NCBI GenBank assembly: GCA_018650165.1
Contig: JABIGM010000039.1
Location: 1-43,549, forward strand
DNA length: 43,549 nucleotides
Direction: 5' to 3'
Source of the DNA: Methanobacteriota archaeon
GTDB lineage: Archaea > Thermoplasmatota > Poseidoniia > Poseidoniales > Poseidoniaceae
Part shown: one piece after another, positions 35,970-43,547 of the stretch
Layout of the letters: each line of letters opens with the position of its first letter
Position numbering within the stretch: position 1 is the stretch's first letter
The notes under the pieces: model-generated
The model's database searches: none
What the model saw: only the letters and a program-made list of their open reading frames with translations
Told to the model about the DNA's origin: nothing
Translations under genes and position numbers: made by a program

Positions 35970-36530
35970 ATGAAGAATAATGAAATTAAAAATGATGAAA
36001 TAGGCTCAATTGGTATCGGTGCAATGATTGTTTTCATTGCGCTAATTTTAGTGGCAGCAGTTGCTTCCGCTGTTATTATCCAAACAGGTGAAAAATTGCA
36101 ACAGAATGCACAGCAAACTGGTTCCGAAACTCAACAAGAAATTTCTGGTAAGATCTCGGTCTCATCAGTATTTGTTTGGGATGACGCAGATTCTTACTTG
36201 GTATACTTTGAAACAGCACCGGGTTCTGAAATTCTTGACGAAACCACAGTTCGTTACCAGATGACATGTGAAACTACAGGTGGAGCGTACCAGTATGTCC
36301 CTGGAGACTTTACTGCAGCAACCGAATTCGATGGTGGAGCACTAACAAATAACCTTGAGCCAGGAGTTTCCTACTCATTGGTTATGGCTGCAGCACCTGG
36401 TGATGATTGTTCAGCAACATCCGTTGGTATCAATTCTAAGGTAACCTTGTGGATACACGTTGAAAACGGTGGCTCAACCTTTGAGACACTTTCAGTAACT
36501 GATACAACTAGAGGCGCACAAGTTATCTGA
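35970..36530 (+). CDS. flaB2: Archaellin 2 (archaeal flagellin)
   Basis: This 186-residue paralogue of the preceding archaellin has leader NDEIG (Gly12) and the same core helix. The 52 residues from GSIGIGAM to EISGKIS differ from archaellin 1 at only two positions (Ser/Thr and Asp/Glu), while the surface domain is strongly diverged and only the NGGSTFETL end is recognisable. The DNA of the conserved part differs at many third positions, so the duplication is old and the core is under selection. The ATG at 35970 is five bases from GAGGTGA (35958-35964); the in-frame GTG at 35961 and ATG at 35967 lie too close to that site. Two archaellins of this kind usually build different filament parts. 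Confidence 0.95.
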   Translation: MKNNEIKNDEIGSIGIGAMIVFIALILVAAVASAVIIQTGEKLQQNAQQTGSETQQEISGKISVSSVFVWDDADSYLVYFETAPGSEILDETTVRYQMTCETTGGAYQYVPGDFTAATEFDGGALTNNLEPGVSYSLVMAAAPGDDCSATSVGINSKVTLWIHVENGGSTFETLSVTDTTRGAQVI

Positions 36531-36537
36531 TTCGAAC

Positions 36538-36573
36538 TGAACCCCAAATTTGCTCTTTGGAGTCTGGGGTTCA
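36538..36573 (+). terminator. Stem-loop after the archaellin pair (attenuator or mRNA-end stabiliser)
   Basis: The arms tgaacccca (36538-36546) and tggggttca (36565-36573) are a perfect 9-bp inverted repeat with an 18-base loop, beginning seven bases after the archaellin 2 stop. It lies between the highly needed filament genes and the lower-demand motor genes. There is no U-tract after it, so partial termination or protection of a processed archaellin mRNA is more likely than full termination. The fold is seen; the role is inference. Confidence 0.55.
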
Positions 36574-36582
36574 ATTAGAATT

Positions 36583-36589
36583 AGGAGGT
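36583..36589 (+). promoter_or_regulatory. Strong Shine-Dalgarno site AGGAGGT
   Basis: AGGAGGT sits six bases before the ATG at 36596 and fixes that start for the FlaC/D/E-position gene, against the longer in-frame TTG at 36557, which falls inside the preceding stem-loop. Confidence 0.8.
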
Positions 36590-36595
36590 ACTAAT

Positions 36596-37411
36596 ATGGC
36601 TTGGCCATTTGGTAGTAGTGATAGGTCTGATGTCGGACAAAGCGACCTCACCGAGGAGCGCTTGCGCGTAATGGCAAATATTGCCATTGAGCAAGTGCCA
36701 ATGCCCGAAGAAGGCAGCCTCACCGAGGAAGATGCTTGGACGATTGCACCAGGACCTACACGAGCGCGACTCAACAGTACAGGTTCTCTGCCTGCCGCAG
36801 CACCCACGGGTCCTGCGGCTTCGCAGGTACAGGCGAATCTCGACACATCAGGTTTAGAGCGACTAATCTCTAGTCGAATGGATCTGGTCGAAGATGTTCT
36901 ACGTAAAGTTGAACACCGACTTGACGATGAAACCGTAGTTCGTGTTTCTGACTCAGGAGGAGACAGTGAAATTGAAATTAGCGATGGCGATACTATCGTC
37001 ACAGCTTCTGGAGATGTAATTACTGGAACCTCATCTGAGCGTCTAAAGTTGGAAGATTCAGCACCTCTACTAGAGTTGTATGAAGCTCAAGCATTGGCAT
37101 CTAATCCATTCCTAATTGCCCCAGCGCATTTAGGCGATGGAGCAGATGGAACGGTCGGTGCGCCGACCGTAGCAGCACTCCTGCTTGACAATCTGTCCGG
37201 TATGGCCGCAGTTTCCTTCACACAGAAGGCGATTAGTTCAGGCATGCTCACATCAGATGAAGGAAAGCATGTGTTAGCGATAGTCCAAATGGCAGCTCCA
37301 GGTGATACTGAGAGTGCCTTAGAGGACCATTTGCCACACAGAGAATTGCTAACATTCTCTGCTCTAATCTCCAATTGGAGAAGAGCACGAAACCTCAGAG
37401 GTGAAGAATGA
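36596..37411 (+). CDS. Putative divergent FlaC/D/E-type archaellum protein
   Basis: The 271-residue cytosolic protein sits exactly where FlaC, FlaD and FlaE lie in euryarchaeal archaellum operons, between archaellins and FlaF. It has an acidic N-terminus, a Pro/Ala-rich linker (about 60-80), a short coiled coil (LISSRMDLVEDVLRKVEHRL), an acidic beta segment, and a C-terminal helical region (about 155-271) with FTQKAISSGMLTSDEGKHVL, a spacing like the end of FlaD/E domains. I cannot see the classic FlaD/E tryptophan and tyrosine pattern, so the call depends on position and weak resemblance. In known systems these proteins link the motor to the chemotaxis switch and form the cytosolic ring. The next gene starts on the base after its stop. 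Confidence 0.8.
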   Translation: MAWPFGSSDRSDVGQSDLTEERLRVMANIAIEQVPMPEEGSLTEEDAWTIAPGPTRARLNSTGSLPAAAPTGPAASQVQANLDTSGLERLISSRMDLVEDVLRKVEHRLDDETVVRVSDSGGDSEIEISDGDTIVTASGDVITGTSSERLKLEDSAPLLELYEAQALASNPFLIAPAHLGDGADGTVGAPTVAALLLDNLSGMAAVSFTQKAISSGMLTSDEGKHVLAIVQMAAPGDTESALEDHLPHRELLTFSALISNWRRARNLRGEE

Positions 37412-38068
37412 ATGGGTAGTGTAGCAGTTGGAGCCATGGTAGTAGGAACTTCCATGCTCGTAGTATTTGCATTAGCAATGGCTACGCTCGAATCGCAAGT
37501 GGAGAATTCCATTGCGGAAATCGAGGCGACTGCTGAACCCCAATCAGTCTTCACAATAGAGGACGCGACTAACGTTGAAGGAGCAGTGGTGTCTTACACC
37601 ATCAACAATGGCGGAACTGGCTATTCATCGACCCCTGGGAATTCTACCCAAGTCGAAGTCAATGGCAGTACTGGCTCTTTCCTCGCAGACCTGGTGATCT
37701 CCGGTGGTACAGTTACCGGATTAAACATCCTTGACCACGGATCATCGTATCTCTACGCCTCCACATACTACTTGGAGGTCACCGGTCTAAACGTGGGCAT
37801 TAACCTGAATATTACAGCTAATTTAGGAAATCTAGTATATCTAAATCTAACAAACGATGGAAGTAAAGATATCAATACCGATTATTCATGGTTGTTTACC
37901 GATGGTGGTGCTCCAATAAATCTCTCTGACAGTTTTGATGGATATCTTCAAGACACAATTTTTCCCGGAGAGAATTTTCAATTCTATTATGACAGCGGCG
38001 CCCAGTCTACAGTTAGCCGTATTGCTATTACAATCGATGGTCTGACAAAGGCATCAACCGTTGCATGA
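37412..38068 (+). CDS. flaF: Archaellum stator protein FlaF with inserted domain
   Basis: The 218-residue protein starts with an uncleaved hydrophobic helix (residues 5-25, GAMVVGTSMLVVFALAMATL) and has the extracellular beta-sandwich of FlaF/FlaG, with VYLNLTNDGSKDI near 142-154 and the terminal FYYDSGAQSTVSRIAITI strands. FlaF anchors the archaellum to the cell envelope; in Sulfolobus it binds S-layer protein. Between about residues 58 and 130 lies extra sequence with NGGTGYSSTP, LVISGGTVTGLNI and HGSSYLYASTYYLEV, the pattern of a Gly-x-Gly-Tyr repeat found in secreted and phage proteins, making it longer than usual FlaF. It directly follows the FlaC/D/E-position gene (TGA-ATG), and its 3' end contains the Shine-Dalgarno of flaG. 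Confidence 0.85.
   Translation: MGSVAVGAMVVGTSMLVVFALAMATLESQVENSIAEIEATAEPQSVFTIEDATNVEGAVVSYTINNGGTGYSSTPGNSTQVEVNGSTGSFLADLVISGGTVTGLNILDHGSSYLYASTYYLEVTGLNVGINLNITANLGNLVYLNLTNDGSKDINTDYSWLFTDGGAPINLSDSFDGYLQDTIFPGENFQFYYDSGAQSTVSRIAITIDGLTKASTVA
37583..37800 (+). other. Inserted GxGY-type beta module within flaF
   Basis: Codons 58-130 of flaF encode a module with a paired pattern of NGG-TGY ... SGGTVTGLNI ... HGSSY, the Gly-Gly-x-Gly-Tyr / Gly-Gly-x-Val-Thr-Gly motif seen in tandem in many extracellular and phage structural proteins. The base use looks like the flanks, so a recent insertion is not evident. Confidence 0.5.
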
Positions 38069-38078
38069 AGGTGATTTT

Positions 38079-38573
38079 ATGGCTGATGGCGGTACAAGTA
38101 CAATGATTATGCTGGTCACATCACTATTGCTTAGTGGTGCTGCCTCAGTAGTCTTAATCCAATCATGGGGTGAAGTTACCCAAGCCAATGGAATCAATGC
38201 CACTGGCCGTGCTGCTGATGCAGAAACAGATGTTTCATTTAGCGGTGACAGAAGTGATGTTTTACTAGATACATCAGGTGCGAACCAAGAAATCACTCTC
38301 TATTTCCAAAATACGGGAATTAGACCACTCGACAAGTCATCATTTTCAATATTTATTGAGGGCACATATTCAACAACAGTTGGTTCAGCAAGCCTGTATC
38401 CTCCTAGCGGAGTATGGGGTTCAGATCATGTTCTCGAAGTAACGGTATCCGATGCTTCATTCAGTTTTAGTGACAACGACAGAGTCACAGTAACTATTGT
38501 TGTCCAATCAACAGTAAGTGAAGGAGTTAAGGGAACTTCTTCCGAAACAGCAGAGGTGAGGCTAAGTGTCTGA
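38079..38573 (+). CDS. flaG: Archaellum stator protein FlaG
   Basis: The 164-residue protein has an N-terminal membrane helix (residues 5-25, TSTMIMLVTSLLLSGAASVVLI), a short linker and one extracellular beta-sandwich (EITLYFQNTGIRPLDKSSF, HVLEVTVSD, RVTVTIVVQ), the plan of FlaG, which pairs with FlaF to anchor the archaellum in the cell envelope. The ATG at 38079 is six bases after AAGGTG and is preferred to the TTG at 38061. Its Shine-Dalgarno lies over the flaF stop, and its own stop overlaps the flaH start by eight bases. Reading FlaG rather than a second FlaF rests on order and on the single uninterrupted domain. Confidence 0.85.
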   Translation: MADGGTSTMIMLVTSLLLSGAASVVLIQSWGEVTQANGINATGRAADAETDVSFSGDRSDVLLDTSGANQEITLYFQNTGIRPLDKSSFSIFIEGTYSTTVGSASLYPPSGVWGSDHVLEVTVSDASFSFSDNDRVTVTIVVQSTVSEGVKGTSSETAEVRLSV

Positions 38574-39282
38574 TGAAGCGCCAAAACCAGTCGAAGATGG
38601 CTATGAATTTACCCTTGAACAAGACAGTCTATCCAATGCAATGGGTGCTAGGCTGCCAAATCGTAGCCTTTGGATGATACAAGGTGAAGTTGGAAGTGGG
38701 AAATCATTGGTCAGTCAAAGATTAGTATATGGATTGCTAGAGAATGGTTCCAAAGTTCTAGTAATTACCACTGAGTTAACAACACGCGGATGGATAGAAC
38801 AAATGGAATCCATCGGCTATCCAATAACTGAATATATTGCTTCAGGCCGCTTACTAGTCTTCTCTCGGTACGGAGTAATTGCTGAGCCAAAGCAAGGCGT
38901 TAATTTATTCGATGTTCTAGATTCAGAGGCTGTCGAGAAAGCAGATGTGGTCGTTGTAGATTCAGCATCTTCGCTAATGCCAACAGGTCTAGATACGGTA
39001 GAGCAGCAAGAAATCCTTCAAAAACTCCGTCGAATCTGTAGCGAATCACGTTCCTTACTTCTTACTATGGACCCCTCCGAAATGGACGACCAACTTCTCC
39101 ATAAAATGCGTTCATCCTGTGAAGTATTACTCGATATGAAGGCTGGATTCGTTGGTGGAGAAATCAAGAGAACGATTGTCGTAACTAGATTCCTTCGTGC
39201 CGCAGGACCGGTTCAAGCAAGCGTTGGATGGCGTGTTGAACCATACATGGGCTTCATTGTAGACATTACGGCGGTGAGCTGA
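38566..39282 (+). CDS. flaH: Archaellum ATP-binding protein FlaH
   Basis: The 238-residue RecA/KaiC-like protein binds ATP and forms a cytosolic ring under the archaellum motor, stimulating FlaI. Walker A is GEVGSGKS (residues 40-47) and Walker B is VVVVDSASS near 128-136. The RLVYGLLENGSKVLVITTEL segment and the conserved LLTMDPSEMDD also fit. It starts with GTG at 38566, overlapping the flaG stop (GTGTCTGA), and is followed by flaI after two bases. The length is usual. Catalysis is weak in this family because ATP binding, not turnover, appears to matter. Confidence 0.95.
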   Translation: MSDEAPKPVEDGYEFTLEQDSLSNAMGARLPNRSLWMIQGEVGSGKSLVSQRLVYGLLENGSKVLVITTELTTRGWIEQMESIGYPITEYIASGRLLVFSRYGVIAEPKQGVNLFDVLDSEAVEKADVVVVDSASSLMPTGLDTVEQQEILQKLRRICSESRSLLLTMDPSEMDDQLLHKMRSSCEVLLDMKAGFVGGEIKRTIVVTRFLRAAGPVQASVGWRVEPYMGFIVDITAVS

Positions 39283-39284
39283 TT

Positions 39285-41003
39285 ATGGAAGATGAAGAAC
39301 TCAAATTCCAGCGCGGGGACCTTGATTCTGTAATGGCAGCACATCCGCACGTTGCTCTTTGGGTCAAAGATTTCGAAGCCAAATATGGCAGCCGCCCTTA
39401 CTATTACGGTCCACTAGACCGAGATGCACGTAAGATTCAACCAATGAATCTGATATACATCACCAAAGAGCCAATTTTTGTCCACATGTACCAGCCAGTT
39501 TCTGAAGATGGCTCTCCTGGTCAGACATTGTGGTTCGGATTGGAGCCTCAATTAACTGACGAAGAAGAAAATATACGAAGGTCACTGATTGAAGTTTTAC
39601 TCCAAGAAGCACCATCGGCTCCTACATTTACTACTGATGATGAATTTGAAAACATTCTTTCGGGAATGATTGATAGATACACAGTACTTGATTCTGAAGT
39701 CAGAACCGCTACACGACGCCAAGGGAAACTATGGGAAGTTCTTGGAATGGACGACAAGAGAATTATCGTCAAGAAAGAACAGCGTGACAGACTGCGTTAT
39801 ACAATCATTAGAGATCTAATCCGCAATGGACCTCTTGAGCCACTACTTTCAGATGAAATGCTGGAAGATATACACTCTATCGGTCTGAAGCATGTTCACA
39901 TGGACCACAAAGTGTTTGGAATGGTCACTTCTAATATCCGATTCCGTGAAAGAGACTTACTTGCTCGCTTTTTGCGTGCTATGTCCGAACGTATTGGCCG
40001 TCCTGTTTCAGATAACAAACCAATTATTGATGGTGCTTTACTCGATGGTTCTCGTATCAATATTATCTTCTCAGATGACGTGTCAATGCTCGGGCCATCT
40101 TTCACAATCAGAAAGTTCGCTGAAGAAACAATTTCGGTAACTCAATTAATCAAATGGGGTACAATGAGTTCACAAGTCGCAGCATATATTTGGATATGCT
40201 TGGAGTATGGGATGTCAGTTCTGGTAAGTGGAGAGACCGCTTCAGGAAAGACCACTACACTGAATGCAATTTTACCTTTCATCGACCACAATGTCAAAAT
40301 TTACACTGCAGAAGATACTCCTGAAGTGAAAGTTAGGCACAAGATTTGGCAAAGATTAGTTACAAGAGACTCGAAGAATGAAGAAAGCAGAGTCGAGATG
40401 TTCGATTTGCTGAAGGCAGCATTGCGTTCACGTCCAAGATACATTATCATTGGAGAAATACGTGGTGTTGAAGGAGCTACTGCATTCCAAGCAATGCAGA
40501 CCGGTCACCCAGTTATTGCAACATTCCACGCATCATCTATTGTCAAGATGATTCAGAGATTTACAGGTGACCCAATCAATGTTCCAATTCGTTTCTTCGA
40601 TAACTTGAATTTCGCTATTTTCCAAGAAGTAGTGGAGGCGCCTGGTGGCGGAATTGCACGTCGTATTACAGGAATTGACGAAGTTATCGGATACAATAAG
40701 CACAGCGATGGTGTACTTACCCGTGGAATGTTCGAGTGGGACCCTGTTAAGGATAAACACTACTTCCGTGGTATGTTCCAATCGCACCTTCTTGAGAACA
40801 AGATAGCAGCTCAAATGGGATTCGAAAATAAAAGAGAGGCATATGATGAATTAACACGCCGAGCAGAAGCAATCCAAATTATGGCGGACCGTGATTTAAC
40901 TCATTATGATGATGTATTCGATTTATTGAATCTCTATTACAATGGTGGCTGGGATGCTTTCCGTGCTGCTGTAGAGACATGGGTCAGTATTACTGATCGT
41001 TGA
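39285..41003 (+). CDS. flaI: Archaellum motor ATPase FlaI
   Basis: The 572-residue type II/IV secretion-family ATPase drives both assembly and rotation of the archaellum. Walker A is GETASGKT at residues 316-323, Walker B centres on Glu391 in IIIGEIRG, and the histidine box is HPVIATFHASS. An N-terminal domain of about 240 residues carries the FYYGP-like YYYGPLDRDARKI segment used for assembly in known FlaI proteins. It is cytosolic and binds FlaJ in the membrane and FlaH below. The gene begins two bases after flaH, and flaJ begins 18 bases after it ends. Confidence 0.97.
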   Translation: MEDEELKFQRGDLDSVMAAHPHVALWVKDFEAKYGSRPYYYGPLDRDARKIQPMNLIYITKEPIFVHMYQPVSEDGSPGQTLWFGLEPQLTDEEENIRRSLIEVLLQEAPSAPTFTTDDEFENILSGMIDRYTVLDSEVRTATRRQGKLWEVLGMDDKRIIVKKEQRDRLRYTIIRDLIRNGPLEPLLSDEMLEDIHSIGLKHVHMDHKVFGMVTSNIRFRERDLLARFLRAMSERIGRPVSDNKPIIDGALLDGSRINIIFSDDVSMLGPSFTIRKFAEETISVTQLIKWGTMSSQVAAYIWICLEYGMSVLVSGETASGKTTTLNAILPFIDHNVKIYTAEDTPEVKVRHKIWQRLVTRDSKNEESRVEMFDLLKAALRSRPRYIIIGEIRGVEGATAFQAMQTGHPVIATFHASSIVKMIQRFTGDPINVPIRFFDNLNFAIFQEVVEAPGGGIARRITGIDEVIGYNKHSDGVLTRGMFEWDPVKDKHYFRGMFQSHLLENKIAAQMGFENKREAYDELTRRAEAIQIMADRDLTHYDDVFDLLNLYYNGGWDAFRAAVETWVSITDR

Positions 41004-41021
41004 ATACTGGAGATGATTTAG

Positions 41022-42830
41022 ATGGAACGAATGGCGACTTGGCAGATCGCCCTTCGTCGTTTAGAGATGCCTGTTTCTCGTTTCGTCGTTGCATATATTT
41101 TTCCTGCAGCACTTTCGGGATTATTTACTGCTGCGCTGATTATTTGGTTGACAGGAGGCTTTTCAGAAGGTGGATTATTCGCAGGATTTAGTGGAATCTT
41201 TCTTCTGTTGGTTATGCCACTTTTAACGGGGGGTGCGGCCTTTTACTTCCCAGTAATCGAAGTTAATCGTGTTGGAATAAAAATCGAAAAAGAGATGCAT
41301 ATGTTCATTACGCGTATGGGGATATTATCCCTTGGAGAAGTTGGTGCCTCAACCATCTTCGATATTCTACGTCAAATGAAAGATTATGGTGAGTTGGCAC
41401 AAGAAGTCAAGCGAATTGAAACATTAGTTGACAAATGGCACACCTCATTGCCAGAGGCTGCGAGAATCGTCGCCCAACAGTCACCATCCCCTCTATGGTC
41501 CGATTTTCTAGACAGAATGGCTTTCTCTATTGAAGCTGGTCAACCAATTGATGCTTTCATGCGTGCTGAGCAAGATACAGTTGCTGAGCAATACAATACA
41601 ATCTATGATACTCGTCTAGAAAGCGTAGATATGATGAAGGAAATTTATGTGTCTCTCGTAACTGCTGGATTATTTGGATTAGTTGTAGCTGGTATCCATT
41701 TAGTATTGTTTGAAATTGGTAATGGTGGCTCGGACACTCCACTTGAGGTGGCGACACGACTTCGCTGGCTATTACTGGCAGGTTTCCTTTTCATAGTAGT
41801 CCAACTCGGTGCACTCTTAGCATTCCGTGCTACGATTCCAGATGACCAAACGTTTTCGCGCGACGAATTTTCAACTCCATTTAGAACATTATTTAGACAA
41901 ACATTGTTAGGCGCAATTATACTTAGCATCGTTCTATTTGCTGTTACCTTAGTAGTTGTAATCACTTATTGGGACGAGTTAACAGTTAGTTGGGACAAAT
42001 ATGGCCTTGTTCTCTTAGCAGTCCCACTCACTCCTTTGATGATTCCAGCAACACTCGTTCGCCGTGAAGAGAGTAATGTAATGCGTAGAGATGAAGCATA
42101 TCCTGATTTCATTCGTGCCCTCGGTGGTACTGCTCAGGCTCGAAGTGCTGAACCGAGCGCTACAATTCGAGCATTGAGAGGAATTGACTTCGGTACGCTC
42201 GATGCTGCAATCGACCGCTTAGAGAAGCGACTTTCAACTAGAATTGACAGTGAAAGAGCATGGGATTACTTTACTGCAGATACTAACTCTGCGGTTATCT
42301 CACGCTACAACCGAATTTACATCGAAGGTTCACAATCATCAGGTGAGCCTGCTGCCACTGCTGACTTGGTCTCCCAGTCGGTCACAAATCTACTCTCTCT
42401 AAGGCGGCGCCGTAGCCTTTCAGCAGCTACAATGTGGGGTGTAGCATTTGGATTATTAATTTCAACAGTGATTTCATTGAATGTTACTATCTCTATCGTT
42501 TTACAATTAGGTGAGACAATAGCGGGAGTCGCTACAGGCCTTGCAGGCTCGACGGACATAGGGGCGATTACAGAATCCGCAGGTGGCTTTGCATTACCTG
42601 TAATGGAAGATCCTAGCGCCGTTGATGACAATATTATGATGTTCAAAATAATTGCATCAATTCTAATTTTGATTCAGGTATTTGCGGTATCAATGATTGC
42701 AACTCGCCTTAGAGGCGGTGGCATGACTAGTGCTCTAGGACAAACGATTCAATTGCTATGGGTTGCCGCAATTGCCAGTCTAATTTCAGCATTCATTCTT
42801 GATGGAGCATCAAGTATGTTCTCTGCCTGA
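41022..42830 (+). CDS. flaJ: Archaellum platform membrane protein FlaJ
   Basis: The 602-residue polytopic protein is the membrane platform of the archaellum and secretion motor. It has about eight or nine hydrophobic helices: two near residues 20-80, a cytosolic block with the DRMAFSIEAGQPIDAF-type T2SSF motif (about 165-185), a helix bundle around 205-350, a second T2SSF block (DEAYPDFIRALGGTAQARSA), and three C-terminal helices (about 475-600). Two T2SSF domains are typical for FlaJ. A GGAGATGA site precedes the ATG at 41022. It is the last gene of the operon, and its TGA is one base from the convergent nth stop. Confidence 0.95.
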   Translation: MERMATWQIALRRLEMPVSRFVVAYIFPAALSGLFTAALIIWLTGGFSEGGLFAGFSGIFLLLVMPLLTGGAAFYFPVIEVNRVGIKIEKEMHMFITRMGILSLGEVGASTIFDILRQMKDYGELAQEVKRIETLVDKWHTSLPEAARIVAQQSPSPLWSDFLDRMAFSIEAGQPIDAFMRAEQDTVAEQYNTIYDTRLESVDMMKEIYVSLVTAGLFGLVVAGIHLVLFEIGNGGSDTPLEVATRLRWLLLAGFLFIVVQLGALLAFRATIPDDQTFSRDEFSTPFRTLFRQTLLGAIILSIVLFAVTLVVVITYWDELTVSWDKYGLVLLAVPLTPLMIPATLVRREESNVMRRDEAYPDFIRALGGTAQARSAEPSATIRALRGIDFGTLDAAIDRLEKRLSTRIDSERAWDYFTADTNSAVISRYNRIYIEGSQSSGEPAATADLVSQSVTNLLSLRRRRSLSAATMWGVAFGLLISTVISLNVTISIVLQLGETIAGVATGLAGSTDIGAITESAGGFALPVMEDPSAVDDNIMMFKIIASILILIQVFAVSMIATRLRGGGMTSALGQTIQLLWVAAIASLISAFILDGASSMFSA

Positions 42831-42831
42831 T

Positions 42832-43482
42832 TTAGCGATGCATCTCTTCAGAGATTCTCTTCTTAGTTGCAGTCCAAGAACAGATTGGACATTTTGTGAG
42901 GTCATGGTTTCTTGCAGGGCAATATTCTCTGCCAAAGAAAATAATTTGCAAATGCAGTTTATTCCACGATTCTCGGGGAAATAATGTTTTGAGATCTTTC
43001 TCAGTCTTAACCACATTTGAGCCATTGGATAACCCCCATCGTGCTGCTAATCGGTGAATGTGTGTGTCTACTGGGAACGCAGGTATGCCAAATGCTTGGG
43101 CCATTACCACACCTGCTGTTTTGTGTCCCACACCTGGCAAATCCTCCAACTGCTCAAAGGTTTGAGGAATTTCACCGTCATATAAATCGCACAACATTTG
43201 TGAGAGTTTGACAATATTGCGGGCTTTTGTAGGCGCTAATCCTACCTCTCGGATTATTGCTTGAACCATTTCGGCACTGAGTCTTGACATGCTAAGTGCA
43301 TCCGGGCCATGTCTAAACAGTTCAGGAGTAACTTGATTCACCTTTTTGTCAGTGGTTTGTGCGCTCATCAAAACAGCAATTAGTAGTTGGAATGGAGAGG
43401 AGTGGTCCAAAGGAACCGGTGTTTCAGAATATAATTCTTCAAGCATTTGTAATATCTGCGATGCTTTTTCAGACCGCTTCAT
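42832..43482 (-). CDS. nth: Endonuclease III, iron-sulfur motif incomplete
   Basis: The 216-residue base-excision-repair enzyme removes oxidised pyrimidines and nicks abasic sites. The helix-hairpin-helix LPGVGHKTAGVVMAQAF carries catalytic Lys121, and VDTHIHR carries Asp139. The usual C-terminal [4Fe-4S] loop should read Cys-x6-Cys-x2-Cys-x5-Cys. Here only CPARNHDLTKCPIC is found: three cysteines, nine residues in the first gap, and a lysine where the fourth cysteine would be. The cluster may be absent or differently held. The ATG at 43482 overlaps the preceding minus-strand stop by four bases if frame YGIPLGMGEW is the real upstream gene. It is convergent with flaJ. Confidence 0.95.
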   Translation of the reverse strand: MKRSEKASQILQMLEELYSETPVPLDHSSPFQLLIAVLMSAQTTDKKVNQVTPELFRHGPDALSMSRLSAEMVQAIIREVGLAPTKARNIVKLSQMLCDLYDGEIPQTFEQLEDLPGVGHKTAGVVMAQAFGIPAFPVDTHIHRLAARWGLSNGSNVVKTEKDLKTLFPRESWNKLHLQIIFFGREYCPARNHDLTKCPICSWTATKKRISEEMHR

Positions 43483-43547
43483 AGTATCACCCTTGATAGT
43501 TCACGCCGTATTCTTCGCCACTCGCCCATGCCCAAAGGAATCCCATA
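43479..43547 (-). CDS. 3' end of a minus-strand gene upstream of nth (partial)
   Basis: Only the last 22 codons are in the window, reading YGIPLGMGEWRRIRRELSRV plus two residues before TGA at 43479. I chose this frame because its stop overlaps the nth ATG by four bases (ATGA), as at two other junctions here, and the residues look protein-like and basic. A second frame ending at 43487 remains possible. The family is not recognisable. Confidence 0.4.
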   Translation of the reverse strand, partial: YGIPLGMGEWRRIRRELSRVIL

